Assembly: GCF_000227725.2 (NCBI RefSeq)
Contig: NZ_MU255056.1
Span: 648,541 to 708,411, forward strand
Reading direction: 5' to 3'
Length of the DNA stretch: 59,871 nucleotides
DNA from: Thiorhodospira sibirica ATCC 700588
GTDB taxonomy: Bacteria > Pseudomonadota > Gammaproteobacteria > Ectothiorhodospirales > Ectothiorhodospiraceae
Below, one piece after another: positions 36,504 to 46,532 of this stretch. The notes below the pieces were generated by a model. That model was not told the DNA's origin. It was given only the letters and a program-made list of their open reading frames with translations, and ran no database searches. Positions within the stretch are counted from its first letter, which is position 1, and each line of letters begins with the position of its first letter. A program made the translations under genes and the position numbers.

Positions 36504-36976
36504 TTAAGGCTGCGGGTCGGTGTTATGACTGGGCGCGGGCAAGGGCGGGCCAATCTCTGCCGGGGAGGGCAGGGCCTTGAGGGCTTGCGCGGGCGCGGAT
36601 TCCTCAGTACGTGCCTCAGTACGCACCGGGGTATCGGTTTGCGCGGGCCCGTGTTCTGCGTTCGTCGGTGCGGCATCCTCTGGGGCTTTAGAAGTCTGCT
36701 CTGCATTAGGCCGCAAGGAGCGACTGCGGCGCAAGGTGTTAGGGCGGCGTGGCTCCGCTAAGGATGGGCTATTGTCACGCGAGTCACTGCCTGACGCATC
36801 CTGCAAGGCCGGGTTGGCATCCGTGCCAGTATCCCCTTGCTCATGCAGACTGCGGCTGCCATCGGTATTGCGCGGCGTGGAGCGGCGTTTACCACGCGTG
36901 GTACGCCGTGGGGTACGGGGGCGCTGAGGCGTGGTATCGCTGCTGCCATTGCTGTCAAGCTGTGGTGGTACCTCGG
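36504..36976 (-). pseudogene. rne: 3' end of rne separated by IS insertion
   Basis: This continues the RNase E frame on the far side of the IS4-type element. With one copy of the 10-bp duplication removed, the joined frame reads [25 protein letters not shown]... and runs to the stop at 36504. It encodes about 155 disordered residues rich in Arg, Pro, Ser and Glu (RRPNTLRRSRSLRPN; PAEIGPPLPAP). This is the last part of the C-terminal scaffold. No ribosome-binding site is apparent, so it is probably not translated. Confidence 0.85.
36967..36976. repeat. Left target-site duplication of IS4-type copy 2
   Basis: GGTACCTCGG immediately left of the element, repeated exactly at 38166-38175. Confidence 0.9.
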
Positions 36977-38165
36977 CTTACCACCTATCAGTTACTCGCG
37001 GGCATAAAAAGCGGGTAACGGGCTGTTGTTTTGGAGACAGCGCTGTAGATAGCGCAGACCGCGTTTAAACCAGGACAGCAGGCTGCGGGAGGCTTTTTTG
37101 AAGGTCCAATGCTCAGGGTCGTGTTGGGTCTGGAGTTTTTTTCAAGGGGTGTTGGGGAGGCGAGTGCCTCGGCGCGCCCCGCACGCACGCACCAATACAT
37201 GGCCAGGGCCATGATCAGGACAAGGCGCTCCAGACGGTCGGCGTGCTGGAGTTGGGAGTGCTGGAGGTTGAAGCCCCGGCTCTTGAGGTCCGAGAACATC
37301 GGCTCGATGCACCAGCGTGCGGCATAATCCAGAACGCGCGTGCGTGTGGGCAGGGCGTCCATTGCGATGATCCAGGGCTGTGGATGCCCGGGGTCGTGCA
37401 GGATCCCGAGATGGGTTCGCACCCCGCAGGCAAACAGGCCGACCTCGGTGAGATAGCGCTCGCGCACGCCTTGGGCCAGTGCCCCGGTGGTCGTCTCCTC
37501 GCTCTGCCCACTGTCGACGCGCAGGTTGCCTTTGAGCCGCAGCCGGTAGCTCCAGCCCTGGGCCTGGAGCCACTCCAACAGCGCCACGCTGGGATAGAAC
37601 CGATCGGCGCAGAGCAACACCGCCACCCCGGGCGGTACCCAAGAGCGAACCCGCTCCAACAGCCCCCGTTGCGCCTCCCAGCCGAGATTGGCCGCCCCCT
37701 CCTCGGCGCACCAGGCTAGGGGTAACGCCCGATCACCCACGCGCAGCGCCACCATCAGCACCGCCATTCGATCTCCCAGGTCGCTTTGATCCAGACTCAA
37801 CAACACCGTTTGATCGCCACTGGCCGCCTTGGCCAGCTCCGAACGTGCCCAGGGCTCCAAGATCGTCGCCGAATCGATCAGCCGATTCTTCAGCAACCGC
37901 CTCAACCACTGCTCGCGCATGTCTTGCCGCGGCGTCTCCAGTGGCAGCAGGTTGGCCAACTCCGCCGTGTTCGGCGTTTGCCCCTCCAGCATCGCTCCAA
38001 CGGCCAGCGCCAGTTTGTCGACCACCGTCTTACGCAACCCTGGATGCGCTTCGCGCAGTCCTCGGGCCACTTCTTCTGCCAAGCGTTTGACACTTCCCAT
38101 GCTCACCCCTATGACCTCAGTTCAGCTATTCCTCAAAGTTTGCCATAAAAGTGATAGGTGGCAAG
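36977..38165. mobile_element. IS4-family insertion sequence, copy 2 (1189 bp)
   Basis: Same ends (CTTACCACCTATCA / TGATAGGTGGCAAG), same length and same orientation as copy 1, with its own 10-bp duplication GGTACCTCGG. It sits inside rne. Confidence 0.93.
36988..38106 (-). CDS. IS4-family transposase, copy 2
   Basis: A 372-residue transposase identical in sequence to that of copy 1 (18452-19570), with the same catalytic-motif candidates. Here it is transcribed in the same direction as rne, so transcription through rne could reach it. Confidence 0.9.
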   Translation of the reverse strand: MSMGSVKRLAEEVARGLREAHPGLRKTVVDKLALAVGAMLEGQTPNTAELANLLPLETPRQDMREQWLRRLLKNRLIDSATILEPWARSELAKAASGDQTVLLSLDQSDLGDRMAVLMVALRVGDRALPLAWCAEEGAANLGWEAQRGLLERVRSWVPPGVAVLLCADRFYPSVALLEWLQAQGWSYRLRLKGNLRVDSGQSEETTTGALAQGVRERYLTEVGLFACGVRTHLGILHDPGHPQPWIIAMDALPTRTRVLDYAARWCIEPMFSDLKSRGFNLQHSQLQHADRLERLVLIMALAMYWCVRAGRAEALASPTPLEKNSRPNTTLSIGPSKKPPAACCPGLNAVCAIYSAVSKTTARYPLFMPASN

Positions 38166-40165
38166 GGTACCTCGGTGGAACGCACGGGCCGGGAGATCCG
38201 CGTTTCACCGTTGTCTGGCTTGCTCGTGTTGCCGTTGCCGTTGCCATTACGCGGGGGATACTCACGCAGACCTTCAGAGCTTTGCACACGCCGACTGCGC
38301 AGCGTGGTGGTGCGCCGGGGCAGGCGTTCACGCGGGGCTGAGGCAGTGGAGTTGCTGGTCGTGTCTGCTGCATCAGTGTCCGGGCGCAGTCGGCTCGTGT
38401 TACTGCGCAGACTGCCGGGGACGCGCCCTGGTGTCTTGGCGGCGGGTTTTTCGACGCTGACGTTGCTGCGCCGGGAAAACAGGCTTTGCAATACGCGCTT
38501 GAGCAGCCCTGAGCGCGGGTTATCCGGGCGCTGTTTATCCACCGTCGGTGCCGGCGTGGCGGGTAAAACACTTTGCACCGCAGCGCGTTCCAGCGCCGGG
38601 CGACGGGTATTGGTGTTGCTGGTCGCGGCAGGCGTATCTACGGTTTCCTCGTTGAGCAAGGCATAGCTTGGCTGGCTTTGCTCGTCTTCACTCAGCGTAT
38701 CGTTGCGTACCCGTTTCAGGCTGTAATGCGGCGTGACCAGGGTGGGATTGGGCACCAACAGAATGGAGACCTGATGGCGCGCTTCCAGTACCGTGATCAC
38801 CTCGCGCTTTTCATTGAGCAAAAAGGTCGCCACATCCACCGGCAACTGCGCCACCACGCGCTCGGTTTTGGCCTTCATCGCCTCTTCCTCAATTAGCCGC
38901 AACACGGACAAAGAAAGCGACTCGACACTGCGAATATGTCCATGCCCGCTGCAACGCGGGCACACGATCTGACTGGATTCTCCCAGCGAAGGCCGCAGCC
39001 GCTGGCGCGACATCTCCAGAAGGCCAAAGCGGGAAATACGCCCGACTTGAACCCTGGCACGATCCATTTCCAGCGCGGCGCGCAGCCGACTTTCCACTTC
39101 GCGCTGATTGCGCGTCGCGCTCATGTCGATGAAATCAATGATGATCAGCCCGCCCAAATCGCGCAGTCGCAGCTGGCGGGCGATTTCGTCGGCGGCTTCC
39201 AGATTAGTCGTCAGCGCGGTTTCTTCAATATCGCTGCCGCGTGTCGCCCGGGCCGAGTTGACATCAATGGAAATCAATGCTTCGGTGTGATCAAAGACCA
39301 CCGAACCGCCGGAGGGTAGCGAGATGACCCGCTCGAAGGCGGCTTCGATCTGGCTTTCGATCTGATAACGGTTAAACAAGGGAACATGATCTTCATACAG
39401 CTTGAGCTTGCGCAGGGTCTTGGGCATGACCTGCTGCATGAACTTCTGCGCCTGGGCATATACCGCCGGATCATCGACCACAATCTCGCCGATGTCATTG
39501 CGCAGGTGATCCCGCAGGGCACGGATGATGACGTTGCTTTCCTGATAGACCAAAAAGGGTGCCTTACGGCCTTGCGAGGCCTGCACAATGGATTCCCACA
39601 GGGTTTTGAGGTATTCCAGATCCCAGCTCAGTTCCTCAAAGGTGCGTCCGACCCCGGCGGTGCGCGCAATCACGCCCATGCCTGCCGGAACCTGCAACTG
39701 GCTTAAAATTTCGCGGATCTCGCTGCGCTCTTCGCCCTCAATGCGCCGCGATACGCCACCGGCGCGGGGGTTATTGGGCATCAAGACCAGATAGCGGCCG
39801 GCCAGGCTGATAAAGGTGGTCAGCGCCGCGCCTTTATTGCCCCGTTCTTCTTTTTCGACCTGTACCAAGACCTCCATGCCTTCCTTGATCACGGATTTGG
39901 CGCGTCCTAAATTGCCATGTTCATCCTCCCCAAGATATTCCGGGGAAATCTCTTTGAGTGGCAAAAACCCATGGCGCTCGCTGCCATAATTGATAAAGGC
40001 GGCCTCCAGGCTGGGTTCGACCCGGGTAATGATCCCCTTGTAAATATTGGCCTTTTTTTGTTCGCGGGAGGGCGTTTCGATATCGATGTCGTAAAGCTTT
40101 TGGCCATCGACCATCGCCACACGCAACTCTTCGGGCTGCGTGGCATTGATTAAAATTCTTTTCAT
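38126..40165 (-). CDS. rne: Ribonuclease E, C-terminally truncated by IS insertion
   Basis: RNase E starts bulk mRNA decay and processes rRNA and tRNA precursors. From ATG 40165 ([20 protein letters not shown]) the catalytic half is complete: S1 domain ([19 protein letters not shown]), the RNase H/DNase I-like parts with the Mg-binding [13 protein letters not shown] and [12 protein letters not shown], and the zinc-link CPRCSGHG. The IS4-type element enters the disordered C-terminal scaffold, so the product ends after ~667 native residues plus 12 IS-encoded ones ([12 protein letters not shown]), 679 in total. The intact gene would encode 820. The catalytic activity should survive. The lost part may include degradosome-partner or RNA-binding segments. 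Confidence 0.93.
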   Translation of the reverse strand: MKRILINATQPEELRVAMVDGQKLYDIDIETPSREQKKANIYKGIITRVEPSLEAAFINYGSERHGFLPLKEISPEYLGEDEHGNLGRAKSVIKEGMEVLVQVEKEERGNKGAALTTFISLAGRYLVLMPNNPRAGGVSRRIEGEERSEIREILSQLQVPAGMGVIARTAGVGRTFEELSWDLEYLKTLWESIVQASQGRKAPFLVYQESNVIIRALRDHLRNDIGEIVVDDPAVYAQAQKFMQQVMPKTLRKLKLYEDHVPLFNRYQIESQIEAAFERVISLPSGGSVVFDHTEALISIDVNSARATRGSDIEETALTTNLEAADEIARQLRLRDLGGLIIIDFIDMSATRNQREVESRLRAALEMDRARVQVGRISRFGLLEMSRQRLRPSLGESSQIVCPRCSGHGHIRSVESLSLSVLRLIEEEAMKAKTERVVAQLPVDVATFLLNEKREVITVLEARHQVSILLVPNPTLVTPHYSLKRVRNDTLSEDEQSQPSYALLNEETVDTPAATSNTNTRRPALERAAVQSVLPATPAPTVDKQRPDNPRSGLLKRVLQSLFSRRSNVSVEKPAAKTPGRVPGSLRSNTSRLRPDTDAADTTSNSTASAPRERLPRRTTTLRSRRVQSSEGLREYPPRNGNGNGNTSKPDNGETRISRPVRSTEVPLPPITFMANFEE
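38166..38175. repeat. Right target-site duplication of IS4-type copy 2
   Basis: GGTACCTCGG directly right of the element, identical to 36967-36976. Confidence 0.9.
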
Positions 40166-40784
40166 GAGTGATGTCTCGAAAAAAACCTGCTGCCCCTCTA
40201 GTCGTCGCCATGCTGACAGGCCGCGTAGGAACAGCCCCCCAACGCAGAAAGATGGATGCAAAAAACGGATACCAAAGGCACATCATGGCGTCTACCCAAG
40301 GCTGCAGGAAAAGATCATGTAAAATATCGCTTAAAGACATATAGATATATCTTATTCGTTTTTAAGCGATGACCGCTGGGTTACGCATCACGCAACAAGC
40401 AAACGTCATACGTAGGGAATCGGGGTCACGGCGGAAATGGAAAAGAAAACCGGAGGGATCCAAAGACATGTGGGTACGGCTCCGAAGCTAAGGGCGGTTA
40501 TCATCCCTAGGCCTTTCCTGGGTTATGAGGATTGTCCCTTGTGACCAAGCGCCAACATGCTAGATAAAACCAGGGATTAACCCGGCGGCGATGTATTGAG
40601 CTTTGCATACACCGCAAAACCCAAGGCGCTTGCAGGCCTCGTTGCCTGACAGGAGCGACCAGCGACTACCGAGCAAACATTTAAAGGGTCGTGATATCCC
40701 TTTCCTCGTGACAGTTAATCATACCAATTTGCTTAAATTCCTTCAAACTGCCGCGCAAATTCCCAATAATTCGGCGGGGTTCCA
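40166..40784. other. Long intergenic region / rne leader
   Basis: A 619-bp gap upstream of rne with no credible gene. An inverted repeat TCGCTTAAA (40327-40335) / TTTAAGCGA (40361-40369) encloses the palindrome AGATATATCT, about 160-200 bases before the rne start. Long 5' leaders with regulatory hairpins are known for rne in E. coli, where they mediate autoregulation. Farther out, GGTCAC (~40434) and GTGACC (~40540) could close a ~110-base folded region that also contains GGGAT.../ATCCC. I could not match it to a known riboswitch or small RNA. Confidence 0.4.
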
Positions 40785-41573
40785 TTAAAAAAACAGCATT
40801 TTCAGACCCAGTACACTGAGCAGGGCGGCAAACAGGGTGCGGATCAGCGGGATTGGCAGGCGGTGAGTCAGCCAGGCGCCCAGACGGGCGGTAAAGAAAC
40901 TGGCCAGGGCGATACCGACAAACGCACTCCACAGCACATAGCCGCTGCTCCCCGCTGGTAAGTCGGGGTTATTCCAGCCATGCCAGATAAAACCGATCAC
41001 TCCCCCCAGGGCAATCGGCAATCCCAGCGCGGAGGCGGTGCCGATGGCATGGCGTAAGGTGACGCCGTACCAGCTCAGCAATGGGACCATCAGCGTGCCC
41101 CCGCCAATGCCCAGCAACGCCGATATCGTGCCAATGCCGGCCCCGCCGCTGCTCAGCCAGCCGGGATGCGGTGTTGCCGGGCGCTGCGGTGGCTTGAGGT
41201 TGAGCAGCAGATACACGGCGATCAGCAGCTCAAAGATGCCAAAGACACGCCGCAACAAAAGCCCTCCCAGAAATTCGGCCAGGGCCGCGCCGAGTAAGGC
41301 CCCCAGCAGGGCGGCGGGCATCAGGTAGGCGAGCAGATCAATGCGCACCGCGCCATGACGGTGATGCGCCAGGGTGGCGGCCATCGCGGTGGGAATGATG
41401 GTGGCCAGGGAGGTGCCGATGGCCAGATGGGTGATGATGGCAGGGTTGAGCTGTTGCAGGGTAAAGAGCCAGACCAGCACGGGCACAATGATCAAGCCAC
41501 CGCCGACACCCAGCATGCCGGCGATGACTCCGGTAAAGGCTCCCAGCAGCACATAGGCTGCAAAATACTCCAC
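40785..41573 (-). CDS. TSUP-family (TauE/SafE) permease
   Basis: A 262-residue inner-membrane protein with about eight hydrophobic segments and the two internal TSUP repeats: GVIAGMLGVGGGLIIVPVLV near the N-terminus and ISALLGIGGGTLMVPLLSW in the second half. The family exports sulfite, sulfoacetate and related anions or takes up organosulfur compounds. The substrate is not deducible here. It starts 7 bases after the hemL stop on the same strand, so it is the last gene of the rpoN-hpf-ptsN-hemL run. Confidence 0.88.
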   Translation of the reverse strand: MEYFAAYVLLGAFTGVIAGMLGVGGGLIIVPVLVWLFTLQQLNPAIITHLAIGTSLATIIPTAMAATLAHHRHGAVRIDLLAYLMPAALLGALLGAALAEFLGGLLLRRVFGIFELLIAVYLLLNLKPPQRPATPHPGWLSSGGAGIGTISALLGIGGGTLMVPLLSWYGVTLRHAIGTASALGLPIALGGVIGFIWHGWNNPDLPAGSSGYVLWSAFVGIALASFFTARLGAWLTHRLPIPLIRTLFAALLSVLGLKMLFF

Positions 41574-41580
41574 GTTCGGT

Positions 41581-42864
41581 TTAGCTCAGTTCAGCAAAAA
41601 CCTTGGCGGCGGCATCCAGGGTGGCCTGAATATCTTCATCCGTGTGACTGTCGGACATAAAGCCGGCCTCATAGGCAGACGGGGCCAGATAAACGCCATG
41701 TTCCAGCATCTTGTGAAAGAATTGGCGGAAGCGCTCCAGGTTGCATTGGGTCACTTGGTAGAAGCTGCTGACGCGAGGCTGGTCGGTGAAGAAAATGCCA
41801 AACATGCTGCCGACCTGATTGGTGGTCATGGGGATGTTGGCGGTATCGGCGCGGGACTGCAGGCCCTGCATCAGTTGCTCGGTCTTGGCGGTGACGCGCT
41901 CATAAAAACCGGGACGCGAGAGGATTTCCAGCATCTTCAGGCCCGCTGCCATGGCAATCGGGTTGCCCGAGAGGGTACCCGCCTGATACACCGGACCCAG
42001 CGGGGAGAGTTTTTCCATCACATCGCGGCGTCCGCCAAAGGCCCCGACCGGCATTCCGCCACCGATGACCTTGCCCAGGGTGGTCAGATCGGGGGTGATG
42101 CCATACAGGCCCTGCGCGCCACCCAGGGCCACGCGAAAACCGGTCATGACCTCATCAAAAATCAGTAAGGCACCGTGTTCATCACACAACTCACGCAGAC
42201 CTTCGAGGAAACCGGGCTTGGGGGGGATGCAGTTCATATTCCCCGCCACCGGTTCAACGATGATGCAGGCGATTTCGCGGCCTTTTTGGGCAAAGGTTTC
42301 CTTGACCTCGCCCAGATCGTTATAGGTCAGGGTGAGGGTATGCTGGGCCAGATCGGCAGGCACTCCCGGCGAGCTGGGTACGCCAAAGGTCAGGGCGCCG
42401 GAACCGGCCTTGACCAGCAGGGAATCCCCGTGGCCGTGATAGCAACCTTCAAATTTGACGATTTTATCGCGCCCGGTAAAGCCCCGTGCCAGACGAATCG
42501 CGCTCATGGTGGCCTCGGTGCCGGAGCTGACCATGCGCACCATCTCTATCGACGGCACCAGCTCACAGACCCGCTCGGCCATGGTGATCTCAATCTCGGT
42601 CGGCGCCCCAAAAGACAGGCCGTTCACCGCAGCTTCGCACACGGCGGCCAGCACTTCCGGGTTGGCATGACCGGCAATCATCGGCCCCCAGGAGCCTACA
42701 TAGTCGATATAGCGTCGGCCATCGGCATCGTAGAGATAAGCCTGTTCAGCGCGACTGATAAAAATGGGATCACCGCCAACGCCTTTAAAGGCCCGTACCG
42801 GGGAATTGACGCCGCCGGGAATGCGCTGCTTGGCGTGTTCAAAAAGATCGTGCGATCGGGACAT
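41581..42864 (-). CDS. hemL: Glutamate-1-semialdehyde 2,1-aminomutase HemL
   Basis: A PLP enzyme converting glutamate-1-semialdehyde to 5-aminolevulinate in the C5 pathway of haem synthesis. The product is 427 residues, the standard length. The PLP lysine lies in [18 protein letters not shown]. The N-terminus ([20 protein letters not shown]) and [16 protein letters not shown] are typical. It is preceded by ptsN at 94 bases and followed at once by the TSUP permease. Confidence 0.97.
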   Translation of the reverse strand: MSRSHDLFEHAKQRIPGGVNSPVRAFKGVGGDPIFISRAEQAYLYDADGRRYIDYVGSWGPMIAGHANPEVLAAVCEAAVNGLSFGAPTEIEITMAERVCELVPSIEMVRMVSSGTEATMSAIRLARGFTGRDKIVKFEGCYHGHGDSLLVKAGSGALTFGVPSSPGVPADLAQHTLTLTYNDLGEVKETFAQKGREIACIIVEPVAGNMNCIPPKPGFLEGLRELCDEHGALLIFDEVMTGFRVALGGAQGLYGITPDLTTLGKVIGGGMPVGAFGGRRDVMEKLSPLGPVYQAGTLSGNPIAMAAGLKMLEILSRPGFYERVTAKTEQLMQGLQSRADTANIPMTTNQVGSMFGIFFTDQPRVSSFYQVTQCNLERFRQFFHKMLEHGVYLAPSAYEAGFMSDSHTDEDIQATLDAAAKVFAELS

Positions 42865-42958
42865 TGCAAATCCTTCAAGGTAGCTATAGTTGAGTGGGGA
42901 TGTGCGCTCAGGATGCGCAAGGCACCGTCACCGCAAGGTCTGCGCACAGGTGCCGCAT

Positions 42959-43423
42959 TTAATCATGCGCAATTTCCCAGCCCTGAAAGAGCTTGAGCAG
43001 GGCACTGGTTCCCGTGGTACTGCGCAATTGCGCCAAGGCATCGGTTTCGGAAAACATGCGTGCCAGGGTGGCCAGAATGCGCAGATGCTCATCGGTGGAC
43101 TGGGCCGGGACAATCAGGGCGAACAGGATATCCACGGGTTCGCGATCCGGGGCATCGTAATCCACCCCCTGATCCAATTTTAACAAGGCTGCGCAGGCCT
43201 CGTTAATCCCCGCAAGCCGTCCGTGGGGAATGGCCACACCATGACCTAATCCGGTACTGCCCAGGCGCTCACGCGCAATCAGTGCATCAAAGATTTCACC
43301 CTCTGCCAGCAAGGGCAGATCGGCGCTGAGCATATCGCTAAGCAGTTCAATGGCGCGTTTTTTACTGCTGACTTCGGGGATGCAGCGCACCCGTTCAGGC
43401 GTAAGCAGATCGGCTATGTTCAT
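42959..43423 (-). CDS. ptsN: Nitrogen-PTS EIIA component PtsN
   Basis: The EIIA-Ntr phosphoacceptor of the regulatory PTS. From ATG 43423 (MNIADLLTPERVRC) the product is 154 residues. The phosphorylated histidine is in GLGHGVAIPHGRL, and the C-terminal helix region SALLKLFQG is typical. It lies downstream of rpoN and hpf, the classical arrangement linking sigma-54, nitrogen status and potassium homeostasis. rapZ and npr, often next in line, are absent here; hemL follows instead. Confidence 0.95.
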   Translation of the reverse strand: MNIADLLTPERVRCIPEVSSKKRAIELLSDMLSADLPLLAEGEIFDALIARERLGSTGLGHGVAIPHGRLAGINEACAALLKLDQGVDYDAPDREPVDILFALIVPAQSTDEHLRILATLARMFSETDALAQLRSTTGTSALLKLFQGWEIAHD

Positions 43424-43565
43424 CTGATATCGGCGCCCGCTCCCTAACACAGCAAGGGCGGGCGCGTTCCTCCGCTTAATATGGTCATCACCAGTAGCCG
43501 CAGCATCGTTGGCAGGACTGAATCAGTACCGTGCCCACCGATTCAGGCTAACCGGTTTGGGCACA

Positions 43566-43898
43566 TCAATCGGCATCAATTTCGTGGTTGCGATGCGAGC
43601 TGGCGCCACGGTGATGATCTTTGAGCTTTTCTTTGTGCTTGACCACCTGGCGGTCGAGTTTATCCACCAGCGCATCAATGGCGGCATACATATCCTGGCT
43701 CACCGCATCGGCAAAGATGTTATTCCCGCTCATCTGCATCTTGGCCTCAGCCTTTTGTTCGAGCTTTTCCACGGTCAGAATCACATGAACATCAATCACA
43801 TTATCGAAGTGACGCTCCAGGCGCTCGAATTTTTCATGGACGTAATTGCGCAGCGCAGGCGTCAGATCGACATGATGTCCGGTGAGATTGATATGCAT
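43566..43898 (-). CDS. hpf: Ribosome hibernation promoting factor (short HPF)
   Basis: A 110-residue protein of the short HPF/YfiA type that binds the 30S subunit and, in the HPF branch, drives formation of inactive 100S ribosomes. It opens MHINLTGHHVDLTPALRNYV and carries EKFERLERHFDNVIDVHVIL and ADAVSQDMYAAIDALVDKLD. The start is ATG 43898 with AGGAG about 8 bases upstream; the longer open frame is not homologous. It lies between rpoN and ptsN as in most gammaproteobacteria. Confidence 0.95.
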   Translation of the reverse strand: MHINLTGHHVDLTPALRNYVHEKFERLERHFDNVIDVHVILTVEKLEQKAEAKMQMSGNNIFADAVSQDMYAAIDALVDKLDRQVVKHKEKLKDHHRGASSHRNHEIDAD

Positions 43899-43989
43899 AA
43901 AGGTAACTCCTGAAAAATCCAGTGAAGGATGGTTTTTATCGAAAAAATGGCGAAGGATAACACAAATGCCCTGTAGCGATAGCGGCACA

Positions 43990-44062
43990 GTGGCGACATC
44001 TTCACGGATGCCAAGCGCGTGCTCGGCGCTCCCGCAGGCGACACCTGAACGGTGTTGCCACG
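43990..44062. repeat. REP-like paired-hairpin element
   Basis: The segment starts GTGGCGACATCTTC and ends GGTGTTGCCACG, with a second hairpin GGCGACACC-TGAAC-GGTGTTGCC (44037-44059). This is the two-hairpin layout also found inside mfd (5207-5265). It fills the rpoN-hpf gap. Confidence 0.7.
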
Positions 44063-44071
44063 AAACAACGC

Positions 44072-45607
44072 TCAGGCAAGGCGTTTGCGCTCATTGGAAG
44101 GCGGAATAGACAGCGCCTCCCGATATTTTGCCACGGTGCGCCGGGCCACATGAATGCCGCGATCCACCAAAATGGCGGCAATTTTTTTATCACTCATCGG
44201 CTTGCCTGGGGGTTCCTCGGCAATGAGTTTTTTGATCATGGCACGAATGGCGGTGGCCGAACATTCGCCGCCATCCGCTGTACCGACATGACTGGAGAAG
44301 AAATATTTAAACTCAAACACCCCTTTGGGCGTATGCATGTATTTTTGCGTGGTCACCCGCGAGATGGTCGATTCGTGCATTTCCAGCTGTTCAGCAATAT
44401 CGCGCAACACCAGCGGCTTCATCGCCTCATCGCCATGTTCCAGAAAACCGCGCTGATGTTCGACAATGGCGGTGGCCACCTTGAGCAGGGTTTCGTTGCG
44501 GCTCTGCAGGCTTTTGATGAACCAGCGCGCTTCTTGCAGGCTGTTGCGCAGGTAATTGTTGTCCTCACTGTTATCGGCGCGGCGAACCAGACTGGCATAC
44601 AGGCTGTTGATGCGCAGGCGCGGGGCAATATCGGGATTGAGCTCCACCTGCCAGTAGCCTTCCTTGCGCCGCACAAACACATCGGGCACCACATATTCCG
44701 CCTGCGAGGTGCTTAAGATCCCACCGGGGCGGGGGTTGAGGGTCTGGATCAGATCAATCGCCTGCTGCAAGGTCGGTTCATCAACGCCCAGCGCCTTGAA
44801 CAGGCCCTTGAAATCACGCGCTCCGAGTTGATCCAGATGATCTTTGACCAGCCGCTGCGCCAGGGCAAGACCGGGGGTTTGCGGGCCGCGTTGCGCCAAT
44901 TGCAGCGCCAGACACTCGGCCAGATTACGCGCCCCCACACCGACCGGATCGAGCTGTTGCACCCAACGCAACATGGCCTCCAGCTCATCAAGCTCCAGAT
45001 CCTCCAGGCTCTGCATCAGACCGGCGTGGATGTTCTCCAGGCTATCGCCCAGATAACCGTCTTCATTGATTGAATCAATCAGCGCATGGGCAATCAGGCG
45101 ATCCCGCTCGGTGAGCTGGCTTAAATGCATCTGCCATAACAGATGCTCGGTCAGCGTGTCCTCGCCACTGCTGTGATTTTCATAGATATCGCGTCCGTCC
45201 ATCTCGGGATTACCCGCACTCGGCGGAGCCAGATCATAAATATCATCCCAGTTGCTATCGACCGGCAATTCCTCGGGAATTACCTCATCGGCTTTTTCCT
45301 TGGACAACGGCTCTGGCGCTCCGGCCAGACCCTCAAAGTTATCCGCCTCGGCAAAGTCATCACGCTTGTTTTCGTGGGCCTCCAGCGTGGCCTGAGTCTG
45401 CACAAATTCGTCCAGATCCTCGTCATGATGCACGCCTTCGTTTTCGGCCTCCTCGGCCATTTCCAGCATGGGGTTACTTTCCAGGGTTTCCTGAATCTGC
45501 GCCTGCAATTCCAGGGTGGAAAGCTGCAACAGGCGAATCGCTTGCTGCAACTGCGGGGTCATGGTCAGCGTTTGTCCTAAACGCAGTTGAACGGTAGGCT
45601 TTAACAT
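44072..45607 (-). CDS. rpoN: RNA polymerase sigma-54 factor RpoN
   Basis: A 511-residue sigma-54. Region I is glutamine- and leucine-rich (LRLGQTLTMTPQLQQAI), region II is acidic (EEAENEGVHHDEDLDEF), and the core-binding region and helix-turn-helix (LEMHESTISRVTTQKYM) follow. The RpoN box ARRTVAKYRE near the C-terminus recognises the -24 element. The start is ATG 45607 (MLKPTVQLRLGQ). The adjacent upstream gap (45608-45806) holds a TATAAT on the minus strand at 45756-45751 without a convincing -35. It is preceded by lptB and followed by hpf. Confidence 0.97.
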   Translation of the reverse strand: MLKPTVQLRLGQTLTMTPQLQQAIRLLQLSTLELQAQIQETLESNPMLEMAEEAENEGVHHDEDLDEFVQTQATLEAHENKRDDFAEADNFEGLAGAPEPLSKEKADEVIPEELPVDSNWDDIYDLAPPSAGNPEMDGRDIYENHSSGEDTLTEHLLWQMHLSQLTERDRLIAHALIDSINEDGYLGDSLENIHAGLMQSLEDLELDELEAMLRWVQQLDPVGVGARNLAECLALQLAQRGPQTPGLALAQRLVKDHLDQLGARDFKGLFKALGVDEPTLQQAIDLIQTLNPRPGGILSTSQAEYVVPDVFVRRKEGYWQVELNPDIAPRLRINSLYASLVRRADNSEDNNYLRNSLQEARWFIKSLQSRNETLLKVATAIVEHQRGFLEHGDEAMKPLVLRDIAEQLEMHESTISRVTTQKYMHTPKGVFEFKYFFSSHVGTADGGECSATAIRAMIKKLIAEEPPGKPMSDKKIAAILVDRGIHVARRTVAKYREALSIPPSNERKRLA

Positions 45608-45806
45608 GCGCAAAAATCAGGGGTCAACATTCTGGCTGGATAGAAGATCGCAGGCACCTCACGCGGCGAACGCCAAGGGGCCTTTGGATACGGCCAAGGG
45701 CGGCAGCGGTTGGTCGATGGATGAGCAATCAAGTGTGACATATTTTTGAAATTATAATCGAGATTGCATGAAATGGGAGATTCCCTGTGTTGACGATGCC
45801 CGGCGT

Positions 45807-46532
45807 TCACAGGCTGAAATGCTCCCCCAGATAGACACGCCGGGTGTGAGGGTCCTGGACGATGGCCTCGGGCAGCCCTTCTGCAATCACCCGCCCTTCG
45901 CTGAGGATATAGGCCCGCGAGCAAATCCCCAGGGTTTCACGCACGCTGTGATCGGTGATCAACACGCCAATATTGCGCGCCATCAGTTGGCGGATGATGC
46001 GCTGAATTTCCATCACTGACAAGGGATCGACCCCGGCAAAGGGCTCATCAAGCAAGATAAAGGCGGGCTCAAAGGCCAGCGCACGGGCAATTTCCACCCG
46101 CCGCCGTTCTCCCCCCGACAGACTCAGGCCCAGAACATCGTGCAGATGGCTGATCTGAAACTCCTCCAGCAAGGCGGCCATTTTATCGCGGCGCTGGACC
46201 TTGTTCAGATCACGCCGCATCTCCAGCACCGCCAGCAGGTTATCCGCCACGGATAGTTTGCGAAATACCGAGGCTTCCTGCGGCAGATAGCCCACGCCCA
46301 GCGCCGCACGGGCGTGCATCGGCAGGCGCGTGATGTCGCGCTCATTGAGCGCAATCTGGCCGCCATCGCAGGGCACCAGCCCCACCACCATATAAAAGCA
46401 GGTGGTCTTGCCGGCCCCATTGGGACCCAGCAGCCCCACCACCTCGCCGCTGTGTACGCGTAAAGATACCCCGTTGACCGGCGTGCGGCCCTTATAGCGT
46501 TTCACCAGATCGGTGGCGCTAAGCACGCTCAT
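45807..46532 (-). CDS. lptB: LPS export ABC transporter ATPase LptB
   Basis: The 241-residue ATPase that powers lipopolysaccharide extraction by LptFG. Walker A is GPNGAGKTT, the signature is [13 protein letters not shown], Walker B is [12 protein letters not shown], and the switch His is in [12 protein letters not shown]. Its ATG overlaps the lptA stop by four bases, so lptC, lptA and lptB form one translationally linked unit. lptF and lptG are not in the window. Confidence 0.97.
   Translation of the reverse strand: MSVLSATDLVKRYKGRTPVNGVSLRVHSGEVVGLLGPNGAGKTTCFYMVVGLVPCDGGQIALNERDITRLPMHARAALGVGYLPQEASVFRKLSVADNLLAVLEMRRDLNKVQRRDKMAALLEEFQISHLHDVLGLSLSGGERRRVEIARALAFEPAFILLDEPFAGVDPLSVMEIQRIIRQLMARNIGVLITDHSVRETLGICSRAYILSEGRVIAEGLPEAIVQDPHTRRVYLGEHFSL

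Noticed and set aside
40400-40680. Riboswitch (c-di-GMP, cobalamin, glycine, TPP) upstream of rne
   Set aside because: I looked for the conserved cores of these classes on both strands and found no match; only unspecific pairing can be claimed.
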